Assembly (NCBI GenBank): GCA_021202845.1
Contig: JAJQCF010000021.1
Coordinates: 1-64,000, forward strand
Length of the DNA: 64,000 nucleotides
Direction of reading: 5' to 3'
Source of the DNA: Oscillospiraceae bacterium
Lineage (GTDB): Bacteria; Bacillota; Clostridia; Oscillospirales; Oscillospiraceae
The notes beneath the pieces were generated by a model. It was not told the DNA's origin. It worked only from the letters and a program-made list of their open reading frames with translations, and did no database searches. A program made the translations under genes and the position numbers. Below are positions 16,521 through 26,221 of this stretch, in pieces; within the stretch, counting starts at the first letter, position 1; every line of letters starts with the position of its first letter.

Positions 16521-19121
16521 ATGGCCACAAAAGCTAAAGGCAAATCAACAAAATCCGCGCCCGCGGCAAAGAAGGCAAGCGCGCCGTCCGCTCCGCAAAA
16601 GCGCCCCATAAGGCGCGAGGTGGGCGCCGTTGTCTGCTTCTTCCTTGCGCTGTTCACGTTTATCGGCTACTTTGACGTGGACGCGCTTTTTGTGACCGCC
16701 GTCTGCGGCTTTATGAAGGGGCTGCTGGGCTACGGCTTTTTCCTGCTGCCGCCCGTGCTGCTCGTTTGCAGCTGGGTGCTGATAACCCACCGCGGCAGGC
16801 CGATTGCGCTGCGCACGGTGTCGCTCATACTTATAGACGTGATGTTCAGCTCCCTGTGGCATGTTCTGTTCGCCAAGGTTGAGCCGGACTTCTCCCGCCC
16901 GGGCGCGGCGATAAGCGCGCTATACTCCGGCGGAGCCGAGGCTCAGTGCGGCGGACTTATAGGCGGGCTCATAGGCTCGGGCTGCAAGGCGCTCTTCAGC
17001 GTCTACGGCGCGGTGCCCGTGCTGCTCTTTGTGCTGATTGTGCTGGTGTTCATCGCCTTTCGCATAAACCCCGCGGACATTGTACGCCGCGTGCAGGAGC
17101 GCCCGCGCGCGGAGTATGTGCCGGAGCCGGAGCCGGAAAAGCCCGCCGCGCCCGCAGCGCCGAAAGTCTCCAAGACCGGCCGCCGCGCTATAGACATTTC
17201 CGTGGACGACGAAGCGCCGGAGGCGGAGTACGCCGAGAAAAAGGTCGGCTTTTTCAATGTCAACCCGCGCGTGAAAACTCCCGCCGAGGCCGCGGCCAAG
17301 CTGGAAGGCAAGGCCGCCGAAAAGCCCGCCGCGCCGACTGACAACGTGCAGCCGCTGAGCGTGGAGGAGGCGGCGAAAATTGCCGGAGTGACGGTCGCGG
17401 AGCCTGCGCCCGCAGCTGCGGAAGTTCCGCCGACCCCGCCCGCACCCGCTCCGACAGCGCTCAAGACGGAGGAAATTCACTCTGCAGAGCCGCCCGCGCC
17501 CAAGTCCACGGGCAAGCGCGCGGAGCGCAGCGCCGAGGTGGAGGCTGAAGCCGGCGAGATGGCAAAAATCATCGAGGCCGCCGCGCTGGAGGACGGGCAG
17601 GAGTACCGCTATCCTCCCGTAGATTTGCTGCAGTCGGGCAAGGCCGCGGCGGTGGACGGGCGAGAGGAGATGCTCATAAACCGCGAGCGCCTGCAAACCA
17701 CGCTGGAGAGCTTCGGCGTGGACGCGAAAATTGTCGATATAACGCGCGGCCCGACCGTGACGCGCTATGACCTTGAGCTGGCGCACGGCGTCAAGCTGAA
17801 CAAGCTCACGAACCTTGCCGACGATTTGGCGCTCTCGCTGGGCGTTTCGGGCGTGCGCATTGCGCCAATTCCCGACAAAATCTCCACCGTCGGCATAGAA
17901 GTTCCGAACAAAATTGTTTCCATTGTCTACCTAAGGGAAATAATATCCTCCGACGCCTTCCGCTCCGCGCCGTCCAAGCTGACGTTTGCTATCGGCAAAG
18001 ACATCGGCGGCAAGGCGATTGTCGGCAACATAGCCAAGCTGCCGCATATGCTCATCGCCGGCACAACCGGCTCCGGCAAGTCGGTCTGCATGAACAGCCT
18101 CATTCTGAGCCTGCTGTTCAAAGCCAGCCCCGACGAGGTGCGGCTTATTATGATTGACCCTAAAATGGTCGAGCTGGGCATTTATAACGGCATACCGCAC
18201 CTGTATGTGCCGGTCGTCACCGACCCGAAAAAGGCCGCGGGCGCGCTGCAGTGGGCGGTTGTGGAAATGCTCAAGCGCTACCGCCTTTTCTCCGAGGTCG
18301 GCGTGCGCGACCTCGCGGGCTACAACAAAATTCAAACCGCGCAGGGCGGCCAGACGCTGCCGCAGGTGGTCATAGTCATAGACGAGCTGGCTGACTTGAT
18401 GATGGTGGCTTCCAAGGAGGTTGAGGACAGCATTTGCCGCGTGGCGCAGATGGGCCGCGCCTCGGGTATGCACCTTGTGATTGCCACCCAGCGCCCCTCG
18501 GCGGACGTTATCACGGGTCTGATGAAGGCCAACATACCCAGCCGCATTGCCTTCGCCGTCTCCAGCGGAATGGAGTCGCGCATCATACTGGACACTCAGG
18601 GCGCGGAAAAGCTCGTCGGCAACGGCGATATGCTCTACCACCCCTTGGGCAGCAGCAAGCCGACACGTATTCAGGGCGCTTTCGTCACGGACGAGGAGCG
18701 CGAGGCGGTCATAAACTTCATCAAGCAGAACTCCGAGCCGCAGTACAACGAGGACATCGAGGCGCAGATTGAGCAGGTGGCCGAGGCCAAGTCCGCCAAG
18801 GAGCCGGAGGCGGAGGAGAGCGGCGGCTTCAGCGAGTATGACGAGCTGCTTCCGCAGGCCGTGGAGGTCATTTTTGAGACGAAGCAGGCCAGCGTCAGTA
18901 TGCTCCAGCGCCGTTTGAAGTTAGGCTACTCACGCGCCGCGCGCATTGTTGACCAAATGGAGGAGCTGGGAGTTGTCGGCCCGTTTGAAGGCTCCAAGCC
19001 GAGACAGATAATTATGACGCGGGAGCAGTGGGAGGAAATCAGCTCCGGCGGAGCCTCTGTAGTGCCCGCCGACGCCGCGGACGACTTCAGCACCGCCGAC
19101 CCGGAGGACTGGGATGACTGA
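16521..19121 (+). CDS. ftsK: DNA translocase FtsK/SpoIIIE
   Basis: 866 residues. A basic Ala/Lys N-terminus precedes four membrane helices (about 36-185). A low-complexity Ala/Pro/Glu linker follows (about 190-355), then the alpha/beta motor (Walker A GTTGSGKS at 514-521, Walker B VVIVIDELAD with Asp621) and a C-terminal gamma winged helix (about 770-835) that reads polar DNA sequences. The hexameric pump clears chromosome DNA from the septum and, in spore formers, moves it into the forespore. Its 3' end overlaps mrnC by 8 bp. Confidence 0.95.
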   Translation: MATKAKGKSTKSAPAAKKASAPSAPQKRPIRREVGAVVCFFLALFTFIGYFDVDALFVTAVCGFMKGLLGYGFFLLPPVLLVCSWVLITHRGRPIALRTVSLILIDVMFSSLWHVLFAKVEPDFSRPGAAISALYSGGAEAQCGGLIGGLIGSGCKALFSVYGAVPVLLFVLIVLVFIAFRINPADIVRRVQERPRAEYVPEPEPEKPAAPAAPKVSKTGRRAIDISVDDEAPEAEYAEKKVGFFNVNPRVKTPAEAAAKLEGKAAEKPAAPTDNVQPLSVEEAAKIAGVTVAEPAPAAAEVPPTPPAPAPTALKTEEIHSAEPPAPKSTGKRAERSAEVEAEAGEMAKIIEAAALEDGQEYRYPPVDLLQSGKAAAVDGREEMLINRERLQTTLESFGVDAKIVDITRGPTVTRYDLELAHGVKLNKLTNLADDLALSLGVSGVRIAPIPDKISTVGIEVPNKIVSIVYLREIISSDAFRSAPSKLTFAIGKDIGGKAIVGNIAKLPHMLIAGTTGSGKSVCMNSLILSLLFKASPDEVRLIMIDPKMVELGIYNGIPHLYVPVVTDPKKAAGALQWAVVEMLKRYRLFSEVGVRDLAGYNKIQTAQGGQTLPQVVIVIDELADLMMVASKEVEDSICRVAQMGRASGMHLVIATQRPSADVITGLMKANIPSRIAFAVSSGMESRIILDTQGAEKLVGNGDMLYHPLGSSKPTRIQGAFVTDEEREAVINFIKQNSEPQYNEDIEAQIEQVAEAKSAKEPEAEESGGFSEYDELLPQAVEVIFETKQASVSMLQRRLKLGYSRAARIVDQMEELGVVGPFEGSKPRQIIMTREQWEEISSGGASVVPADAADDFSTADPEDWDD

Positions 19122-19539
19122 CAAGCCGGACTTCCTCAGTCTTGAGCTGCCGCCGGAGCGCATAAAGAGCGTTTCCAGCCTCGGTCTGGCGCACATAGGC
19201 GACTGCGTTTGGGAGCTGATGGTGCGCTCGTGGCTGCTGTGGAGCGGCAAGGCCACCGCGGCGGGACTGCACCGCGCGACCGTGGCGCACGTCAGCGCCT
19301 CAGCGCAGGCGAGAGCAGCCCGCATAATGCTGCCTAACTTCACCGAGGAGGAGCTGGCCGTATTCCGCCGCGGGCGCAACGCGCACGTAAACACTGTGCC
19401 GAAAAACGCCAAGCTCAGCGACTACCACGCCGCTACGGGGCTGGAAACCCTGTGGGGCTGGCTGTATTTGAACGGACGCCGCGAGCGCTTGGGCGAGCTG
19501 TTTGCGATGATAATCGGGGAGGACACAGATGCCACTTGA
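19114..19539 (+). CDS. mrnC: Mini-ribonuclease III
   Basis: 141 residues: an RNase III catalytic domain without the dsRNA-binding domain, as in MrnC. The acidic catalytic motif is LAHIGDCVWELMVR (Asp30), with FRRGRNAHVNTVPKNA in the second half. In Firmicutes it matures 23S rRNA ends. Its ATG lies inside the end of ftsK, and its end overlaps rqcH by 11 bp, so the three genes are translationally coupled. Confidence 0.93.
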   Translation: MTDKPDFLSLELPPERIKSVSSLGLAHIGDCVWELMVRSWLLWSGKATAAGLHRATVAHVSASAQARAARIMLPNFTEEELAVFRRGRNAHVNTVPKNAKLSDYHAATGLETLWGWLYLNGRRERLGELFAMIIGEDTDAT

Positions 19540-21256
19540 CAGTATGACGCTCTACGCCCTTTCCGCGGAGCTGCGCACCCGCGTTGTGGGCGCAAAGATA
19601 GACAAGGTGCAGCAGCCGGAGCGGGACACCATACTCCTGACGCTGCACGGCGTGTGCGGGAGTTTTCGCCTGACGCTCTGCGGCGGCGTGGGCTGCGCGC
19701 GAGTGCACATAACCGAGGCACGCTACGAAAACCCCGCGCAGCCGCCGATGTTCTGTATGCTGCTGCGCAAGCACCTTGTGGGCGCTCGCATAACGGCGCT
19801 GACACAGCCCGAGCGCGAGCGCATTGTTATATTCGAGCTGGACGCGCTGGACGAAATGGGCGTGCCGGTGAAAAAGCGCCTCGTGCTGGAGCTGATAGGA
19901 CGGGGCACTAATATTATATTGGTAGACGGGGACGGGCGGATAATCGACTGCCTGCGCCGCGTGGACGCGGAAAAGAGCGCGCTGCAGCAGGTGCTGCCCG
20001 GCCTGATGTACCGCCTGCCGCTCAACCAGAGCAAGCCGGACTTCTTCGCGCTGACGGCAAGCGAGCGGCGTTCGATATGGGAAAACTCCGACCCCCGGCA
20101 GAGCGGGGACAAGCGCCTGCTGAATAGCTTTGCTTGCCTCTCGCCGCTGGTGTGCCGCGAGCTGGACTTCCGCGCGGGCGGCGTGAGCGAGAATATGCCC
20201 GCCGCCATGGAGGCGCTGGCGGAGACGGTCGAGGCCGGAGACTTTGAGCCGTATATGCTGCTCAGTGACGGCAAACCGCGCGACTTCAGCTTCATGCATA
20301 TCCGACAGTACGGTGAGGCGTGTACGGGGGAGACGTTTGTCTCCTTCAGCGAGCTTTTGGACGCCTTTTATACCCGCCGCAGCCGCGCCGAGGAGCTGCG
20401 CCGCCGCACCCAGAGCCTGCGGCGCACGGTCAAGAACGCCCGCGACCGCACCGTGCGCACGCTCGCGCTGCGCGAGGAGGAGCTGCGCGCCACGGCGGGG
20501 CGGGAGGAAAAGCGCCGCCGCGCGGATTTGATAACCGCCAACCTCTACCGCCTCAAGTCGGGGCAGGAGAGCGTGACGGTGCAGGACTTTTACGCCGAGG
20601 ACTGCCCCATGGTGACAATAAAGCTCGACCCGCTGAAAACGCCGCAGCAGAACGCCGCCGCGCTCTACAGAGACTACGCCCGCGCGCGCACTGCGGAGGC
20701 GCACCTCACGGGGCTTATTGCCGACGGACGGCGCGACGCGGAGTATTTGGACAGCGTGCTGGAGGAATTGGAGCGCGTCACCTGCGAGGCGGACATTGCG
20801 GAAATACGCCGCGAGCTGACCGCCACGGGCTACCTGCGCCAAACAAGGACAGCAAAAAGACGGCGCGCGGAAAAGCCCGCCGCGCCGCTGAAGTATATTT
20901 CAAGCTCGGGAACAGAAATTTTAGTAGGCCGCTCGAACGTACAGAACGACGAGCTGACATTCCGCACGGCGTACCGCGGGGACATATGGCTGCACGTGCA
21001 AAAGCTGCACGGCAGTCACGTCATAATCCGCTGCGCCGGTGAGGAAGCGGACGAAACTACTCTGGCCGAGGCCGCGTCGCTGGCCGCGCTGCACTCCGAG
21101 GCGGGGGAGGGGGCCAAGGTGCCTGTGGACTTCACCCGTGTCCGCTTTGTAAAAAAGCCGCCCGCGGCGCGCCCGGGAATGGTGATATACACCGACTATT
21201 CCACGGTCATGGCCGAGGGCAGCTTCGCGCTGGCCGAGAGGCTGATAAAGCGCTGA
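19529..21256 (+). CDS. rqcH: NFACT family protein, Rqc2 homolog RqcH
   Basis: 575 residues with the full NFACT layout: N-terminal NFACT-N (1-about 180), helix-hairpin-helix and coiled-coil region (about 270-440), and the C-terminal NFACT-R part with DIWLHVQKLHGSHVII. RqcH binds stalled 50S subunits and, with tRNA-Ala, adds alanine tails that mark nascent chains for degradation; the family was earlier called a fibronectin-binding protein. The catalytic Asp-Arg pair (97/98 in Bacillus) appears here as Glu97-Arg98, a conservative change. It overlaps mrnC. Confidence 0.92.
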   Translation: MPLDSMTLYALSAELRTRVVGAKIDKVQQPERDTILLTLHGVCGSFRLTLCGGVGCARVHITEARYENPAQPPMFCMLLRKHLVGARITALTQPERERIVIFELDALDEMGVPVKKRLVLELIGRGTNIILVDGDGRIIDCLRRVDAEKSALQQVLPGLMYRLPLNQSKPDFFALTASERRSIWENSDPRQSGDKRLLNSFACLSPLVCRELDFRAGGVSENMPAAMEALAETVEAGDFEPYMLLSDGKPRDFSFMHIRQYGEACTGETFVSFSELLDAFYTRRSRAEELRRRTQSLRRTVKNARDRTVRTLALREEELRATAGREEKRRRADLITANLYRLKSGQESVTVQDFYAEDCPMVTIKLDPLKTPQQNAAALYRDYARARTAEAHLTGLIADGRRDAEYLDSVLEELERVTCEADIAEIRRELTATGYLRQTRTAKRRRAEKPAAPLKYISSSGTEILVGRSNVQNDELTFRTAYRGDIWLHVQKLHGSHVIIRCAGEEADETTLAEAASLAALHSEAGEGAKVPVDFTRVRFVKKPPAARPGMVIYTDYSTVMAEGSFALAERLIKR

Positions 21257-21290
21257 CGGCGGCGCAAAATTATATTTCTGCTATATCATT

Positions 21291-22169
21291 TTAAGCTATG
21301 GTGCGCTCGAAAAGATAGGCGACCTCGTTGACAAATATGTTTTTTGCCGTGTTCAGCGAGTTCGGCAGATAAACAATGCGCGTGGGCATTTTGTAGTTCA
21401 CGGGGACGTACTTGAACGACGAGTTGTCGCGCAGGTAGCACCACTCCTCGCTCAGCATAATTCCGCTGCCGCTGAGCAGCTCCGTCACCTCTGCGCTCAG
21501 GCGCTTGCAGTGCTTGAAGCGCGGGGCGAAGCCGTTGGATACGCACACCTCGGAGATGACGCGCTCCATAATCTCGCCGTTGCCCGCGCCGACAAGGAAG
21601 GGGCGCTCGTGGAAGTCCGCAACCGTCGTCTCGCCCGCGTAGCCCGCGGCGTTGCAGATTATGCCCGCGTTCAGCGTGACAAAGGGTTTGGAGAATACGT
21701 CCTTTTGGTTGAGAATAGCGAATTTATATGTGAAGCCGACGTCAATCTCGCCGCTGCGCAGGGCGGTCATCAGCTCCAAAATGCTGTAGCCCTCCACGGA
21801 GAGTGAGATATTTGGGTGCGCCGTGGCGAAATACTGATATATTTTATCGTAGAAAAACTTTGTGTTCCACGTCTCTATGCAGCCTATTTTAACGGAGCCG
21901 GAGTGTACGTTGCTCTTGTTTTTCATCTCCGCGATAGTCTCCTCGTACTCGCGCTGGGCGTTGAGCAGGAAGGTGCGCAGCATCTTGCCCTCGGTTGTGA
22001 GCTTGATGTTTTTTTCCGTCCTGTCGAACAGGAGAAAGCCCAGCTCCGCCTCAAGGGTCGAAATCTGCTTGCTGACGGCTGGCTGGGAGACATAGAGCGA
22101 GCGCGCCGCGCGGGAAAAGCTAAGCTCGTTGGCAACGGTGAGGAAGTACTTTATCTGTGTATTTGTCAT
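21291..22169 (-). CDS. LysR family transcriptional regulator
   Basis: 292 residues: an N-terminal winged helix-turn-helix (about 1-60, with FSRAARSLYVSQPAVSKQIS) and a periplasmic-binding-like effector domain. It is divergent from the TRAP transporter genes, the classic arrangement in which a LysR protein controls its neighbour and itself. A perfect 16-bp palindrome at 22204-22219 overlaps the predicted -35 of this gene and is the best candidate operator. The effector may be the TRAP substrate or a related acid; that is inference. Confidence 0.9.
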   Translation of the reverse strand: MTNTQIKYFLTVANELSFSRAARSLYVSQPAVSKQISTLEAELGFLLFDRTEKNIKLTTEGKMLRTFLLNAQREYEETIAEMKNKSNVHSGSVKIGCIETWNTKFFYDKIYQYFATAHPNISLSVEGYSILELMTALRSGEIDVGFTYKFAILNQKDVFSKPFVTLNAGIICNAAGYAGETTVADFHERPFLVGAGNGEIMERVISEVCVSNGFAPRFKHCKRLSAEVTELLSGSGIMLSEEWCYLRDNSSFKYVPVNYKMPTRIVYLPNSLNTAKNIFVNEVAYLFERTIA

Positions 22170-22188
22170 ATATCCACGCTCCTATAGT

Positions 22189-22217
22189 ACTATAAAGTAA
22201 TAATTTATTACGTAATA
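22189..22217 (-). promoter_or_regulatory. Candidate promoter of the LysR gene
   Basis: Minus-strand -10 TATAGT (22194-22189), 17-bp spacer, weak -35 TATTAC (22217-22212). The -35 lies inside the palindrome, consistent with autorepression. Confidence 0.45.
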
Positions 22218-22219
22218 AA
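22204..22219. promoter_or_regulatory. Palindromic operator candidate (TTTATTACGTAATAAA)
   Basis: A perfect 16-bp palindrome in the LysR/TRAP intergenic region. The core ATTACGTAATAAAA recurs at 33881-33894, upstream of the SLC13-type permease. These are the only two copies found in the window. Confidence 0.6.
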
Positions 22220-22402
22220 AAACATTCAAAATTCAGCGTTTATGAAAGCGACAAATTTCATAACTGTTCTGTTATAAAATACATTACCACATTTATATTG
22301 GAAAATCAAGAGCAAATCTGATAAAATCTCTGCGTTAAGGAAAGAAACTCGATTAGAAAGCAAACACACAAAAATCTAACAAAGTTCAGGGGGTCGAAAC
22401 AA

Positions 22403-23752
22403 TTGAGTTTAACCACTACCGCCGTAGTCGGTGTCATCTGCCTGCTGGTGTTGCTCGTAATGGGCATGAACATTGGTATCTGCATGATGGCTATCGGCTT
22501 CTTCGGAACATGGTCAATCCGCGGACTTAACCCCGCGCTGGCCGTTTTCCGCACAATTCCTTTCACCCAAGCAACGACTTACTCGTTCACCGTCATACCG
22601 CTGTTCGTCCTCATGGGACAGCTGTGCTACTACTCCGGAATGTCGTCAGACCTGTTTAATATGTTCCAGAAGTGGCTCGGCGGACTCAAGGGCGGACTTG
22701 CAATGGCAACCGTGGGCGCCTGCGCCTGCTTCTCCGCAATCTGCGGCTCCACCGCTGCCACCGCCGCCACAATGGGCGTTGTCGCTCTGCCTGAAATGCG
22801 CAGGCACGGCTACTCCGACTCCCTTTCCTGCGGCTCCATCGCTGCCGGCGGCACACTGGGCATCCTTATCCCGCCCAGCACCGGCTTCATAATCTTCGGC
22901 ATCGTTGCCGGCTGCTCCGTCGGCGGTCTGTTCGCCGCCGGTATCATCCCCGGCATTATTCTGGCGCTCTGCTACATAGTGGCTATTGCCGTTGTAGTTA
23001 AGATTTGGCCTGACCGCGCCCCCGGCAAGGTTCACTTCCCCATGAAGGAGAAGGTTGTAGCTCTCAAGGGCGGCATTGTCATGGTTCTGCTGTTCGTGAT
23101 AGTTATCGGCGGTATCTTCACCGGTATCTTCACCGCGAACCAAGCCTCCGCCGTCGGCGCTGCGCTGGCTCTTATCTACCTCATCGCGCGCCGCAAGTTC
23201 ACACTGGCAATTCTCATCGACTGCCTGCGCGAGACCGTTAAGACCTCCGGTATGATATTCCTTATCCTTATCGGCGCTTACGTGTTCGGCAACTTCCTGA
23301 CCCTGACCCGCCTGCCCAGCCTGCTGGCCGAGTGGATTACCAGTCTGCCCGTCAGCCGCTACGTTATCCTGCTTGTCATACTGATAATGTACATGGTAAT
23401 GGGCTGCCTTATGGACTCTCTGGCAATGGTCATGCTGACCGTGCCTATCTTCCTGCCCATATTCAAGGCTCTCGGCTTCGGCACCATCTGGTACGGCGTT
23501 ATCATGATAATGGTCATGGAAATGGGCCTTATCACCCCGCCTGTCGGCATGAATGTTTACATCGTTGCCGGCACCGCCAAGGACGTTCCGCTCCAGCAGA
23601 TATTTGCCGGCGTTTTCCCGATGGTTATCGGTATGTGCTGCGCTGTTCTCATAGTGTGCATATTCCCTGTAACCGCCGAGTGGCTGCCGCACATTCTGGG
23701 CTATGGCCTTGACTATGGAGACGGCTTTGTCAACTCGTTCGGGTGGTCCTAA
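22403..23752 (+). CDS. dctM: TRAP transporter large permease (DctM)
   Basis: 449 residues with about 12 membrane helices. It has the conserved DctM segments ACFSAICGSTAATAATMG, AAGGTLGILIPPSTG and MGLITPPVGMNVYIV. It is the ion-coupled channel subunit of a tripartite transporter for organic acids. Translation starts at a TTG, 9 bp after CAGGGGG. Gene order is M-P-Q rather than the common P-Q-M. Strong codon bias suggests high expression. Confidence 0.95.
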   Translation: MSLTTTAVVGVICLLVLLVMGMNIGICMMAIGFFGTWSIRGLNPALAVFRTIPFTQATTYSFTVIPLFVLMGQLCYYSGMSSDLFNMFQKWLGGLKGGLAMATVGACACFSAICGSTAATAATMGVVALPEMRRHGYSDSLSCGSIAAGGTLGILIPPSTGFIIFGIVAGCSVGGLFAAGIIPGIILALCYIVAIAVVVKIWPDRAPGKVHFPMKEKVVALKGGIVMVLLFVIVIGGIFTGIFTANQASAVGAALALIYLIARRKFTLAILIDCLRETVKTSGMIFLILIGAYVFGNFLTLTRLPSLLAEWITSLPVSRYVILLVILIMYMVMGCLMDSLAMVMLTVPIFLPIFKALGFGTIWYGVIMIMVMEMGLITPPVGMNVYIVAGTAKDVPLQQIFAGVFPMVIGMCCAVLIVCIFPVTAEWLPHILGYGLDYGDGFVNSFGWS

Positions 23753-23826
23753 CACCCAAACCCCACCAGCAGTTTTGCGGTTCGTTTTCTGCCGCATAAC
23801 ATAAATTATTAGGAGGAATTAAGAAA

Positions 23827-25038
23827 ATGAAAAGAAAAATCAGCATGATACTGGCTATTGCTATGGTGCTGTGCCTCTGCCTGTCTCTGGCTGCCTGCGG
23901 CTCTTCTTCCAGCAGCTCCAGCAGTGATACCGGCAGCTCCAGCAGCTCCGGCGACTCCGCCAGCACTGGTGATACCACCGAGAGTGAGTACACCGACACC
24001 TACACCCTGATATTCACCAACCACGACTCTTCCACCTCCGTCGGCGAGCTTTACTGCGAGACCGTTCTGCAGGAGATAAGCGACGCCTGCGGCGGCCGCA
24101 TCGAGTTCCAGTACAACCCCGGCGGCTCTCTGTTCGGCGGCGGCGAGGCTGTCGAAGCTGTCCGCTCCGGTCTGGCTGACCTCTGCTGGAACGCCACTTC
24201 TATCACCGTCGGCGTGTTCCCCATTTCCGAGTTCCTGAACGTGCCTCTGCAGGGCATTGCTACCGCGCAGGCCGGCTCCAAGATTCTCATGGAGATGTAC
24301 GAGACCATGCCTGAGGTTCAGGAAGAGTGGGACGAGTTCTACGTCGTCGAGCTGCAGGGCAACTGCGAGGCTCCTTTCTCTTTCGCTTCCAAGAAGGTTG
24401 AAACCGCTTCCGACTTCTCCGGCCTGAGCATCCGCACCGCCGGCACCGCGCAGTCCGCTTACGTCTCCGCTCTGGGCGCTTCCGTTTCCTCCATGGGTAC
24501 CTCCGAGGTTTACGAGGCCATGAGCAAGGGCGTTGTTCAGGGCATGACCAACGACTGGCATAACATCGACTGCTTCTCCCTGTACGAGACCGTTCAGTAC
24601 TGCATGGACTACGCTGTCAACACCACCTCCTGCTTCATCATCATGAACAAGGACACTTACAACAACCTCGACCCCGAGGCACAGGCCGCTTTCGATTCTC
24701 ACCAGAACTACGCTTCCGACATGGCCGGCTTCTACTGGGATTCCATGCGTTTCGTCACCGGCGACAAGATGGAAGAGCTGGGCGTTGAGATTTACACCCC
24801 GTCCGACGAGCTGTACGCTTACCTGACCAGCGACGAGCTGACCGAGCAGATGACCAACTGGTTCATCGACTACATGGACGGCTTCGGCTATGACGGACAG
24901 GCAATCTACGACACCTGCAGCGAAATCGCCGCCAAGTACATAGACGAGTACTCCCCTGAGAACGTCTATGACGCCGACAACCCCTTCTACTACACCGAGT
25001 GGGAAGGTTACGACGCTTGGGTTGCCGCCAACGGCTGA
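23827..25038 (+). CDS. dctP: TRAP transporter solute-binding lipoprotein (DctP)
   Basis: 403 residues. A lipoprotein signal with lipobox LAAC (Cys24) is followed by a long Ser/Gly/Thr linker (about 25-58), then the DctP fold (EISDACGGRIEFQYNPGG, GMTNDWHNIDC). It captures the substrate outside the cell and hands it to DctQM. AGGAGG precedes the ATG. The substrate is not deducible; C4-dicarboxylates or other small acids are typical. Confidence 0.93.
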   Translation: MKRKISMILAIAMVLCLCLSLAACGSSSSSSSSDTGSSSSSGDSASTGDTTESEYTDTYTLIFTNHDSSTSVGELYCETVLQEISDACGGRIEFQYNPGGSLFGGGEAVEAVRSGLADLCWNATSITVGVFPISEFLNVPLQGIATAQAGSKILMEMYETMPEVQEEWDEFYVVELQGNCEAPFSFASKKVETASDFSGLSIRTAGTAQSAYVSALGASVSSMGTSEVYEAMSKGVVQGMTNDWHNIDCFSLYETVQYCMDYAVNTTSCFIIMNKDTYNNLDPEAQAAFDSHQNYASDMAGFYWDSMRFVTGDKMEELGVEIYTPSDELYAYLTSDELTEQMTNWFIDYMDGFGYDGQAIYDTCSEIAAKYIDEYSPENVYDADNPFYYTEWEGYDAWVAANG

Positions 25039-25117
25039 GTTTTTTAACGAGCTTCTAATCTGATTTTCTACGGGTTTACGTTTCTTAGCAATTACTTAAC
25101 AAGGGTGGCATTCAAGA

Positions 25118-25648
25118 ATGAAAAAAGTTTTGGATAAAATCACTTCCGTTTTTGATAAGATTTGCTTGGTTTTCTGCTACTTCAGCATGGCTGTATGCTT
25201 TATCATGATGGTTCTGATATGCATAGATGTTATCTCGCAGAAGGCGGGTCATGCCATTTCGGGTATGTATGAAATCTGCCAGGTTCTTCTTTCAACGGTG
25301 GTATTTGCGTCTTGGGCATACACTCAGACTGTTCATGGCCACATTCACGTCGTCATGTTCATCAACAAAATGCCTCATATAATGCGCTTTATCTGCTTCA
25401 GCATTACCTCCCTTATCTCCACTGTAGTTCTGGCCTTCGGCTCCTACTCCGTGTACAACGACATCTTCAACAGATACAACACGGGCGAGTTCACCGGAAC
25501 ACTTATGATTCCCTATTGGCCGTTCATCATATTTGAGGCCATAGCGTTCATACTCCTGACCCTGCTGCTCCTGCTGGATGCCATTAAGGCAATCTACGCA
25601 ATCGGCAACAAGGAAATGGCTGCGGAGATACAGGCAGACTGGGTGTAA
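25118..25648 (+). CDS. dctQ: TRAP transporter small permease (DctQ)
   Basis: 176 residues, four membrane helices, with the family's central TQTVHGHIHVVMF segment. It is the small membrane subunit that docks the binding protein onto DctM. It is the last gene of the cluster and is followed by a terminator. The ribosome binding site is weak (AAGGGTGG). Confidence 0.9.
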   Translation: MKKVLDKITSVFDKICLVFCYFSMAVCFIMMVLICIDVISQKAGHAISGMYEICQVLLSTVVFASWAYTQTVHGHIHVVMFINKMPHIMRFICFSITSLISTVVLAFGSYSVYNDIFNRYNTGEFTGTLMIPYWPFIIFEAIAFILLTLLLLLDAIKAIYAIGNKEMAAEIQADWV

Positions 25649-25686
25649 TGCTCCCCCGCAGAGCTAATCAGTAAACACACACAAAG

Positions 25687-25717
25687 AAAGGGACGAAGCT
25701 CCGGCTCCGTCCCTTTT
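25687..25717 (+). terminator. Intrinsic terminator of the TRAP operon
   Basis: AAAGGGACG (25687-25695) and CGTCCCTTT (25708-25716) pair, with an inner AGC/GCT stem, ending in TTTT. Confidence 0.85.
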
Positions 25718-25741
25718 GCTGTGCATATGGCGCGATAAGGC

Positions 25742-25781
25742 AAAAAAAGTTCCCTGCGGCAGGGTGATAAACCGCAGGGAA
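25742..25781 (-). terminator. Intrinsic terminator of rplJL
   Basis: Minus strand: a perfect 10-bp stem (25781-25772 with 25759-25750) followed by seven T residues. Confidence 0.9.
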
Positions 25782-25804
25782 GGCTTTATTGGTGCAAAGG
25801 GAGC

Positions 25805-26179
25805 TTACTTCAGCTCTACCTTTGCGCCGACAGCTTCAAGCTTGGCCTTGAGTTCCTCGGCCTCGTCCTTGCTGACAGCTTCCTTAATCTTGGCGGGCAC
25901 GCCCTCGACAAGAGCCTTGGCGTCTGCAAGACCCAGACCGGTGATGCCGCGGACTTCCTTGATGACCTTAATCTTCTCGGCGCCGAACTCGGTCATAACA
26001 ACGTCGAACTCGGTCTTCTCCTCAACTGCGGCAGCGGCGGCAGCGGGAGCGGCGGCAACGGCGGCGGCAGCGGCGGAAACGCCGAATGTCTCCTCCAGAG
26101 CGTGTACGAGGTCAGCCAGCTCCAGAACGGAGAGAGCCTTGACTTCTTCAATCATAGCGGTAACTTTTTCGCTAGCCAT
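25805..26179 (-). CDS. rplL: 50S ribosomal protein L7/L12
   Basis: 124 residues: an N-terminal dimerisation helix region, an Ala-rich hinge (about 35-53), and the C-terminal factor-binding domain ([20 protein letters not shown]). It forms the flexible stalk that recruits translation GTPases. It is downstream of rplJ in the usual order, with its own GGAGG site and a terminator. Confidence 0.98.
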   Translation of the reverse strand: MASEKVTAMIEEVKALSVLELADLVHALEETFGVSAAAAAVAAAPAAAAAAVEEKTEFDVVMTEFGAEKIKVIKEVRGITGLGLADAKALVEGVPAKIKEAVSKDEAEELKAKLEAVGAKVELK

Positions 26180-26221
26180 TTTAATTATTCCTCCTGTAAT
26201 TTTTGTGTTTGGCGTCCGGCC

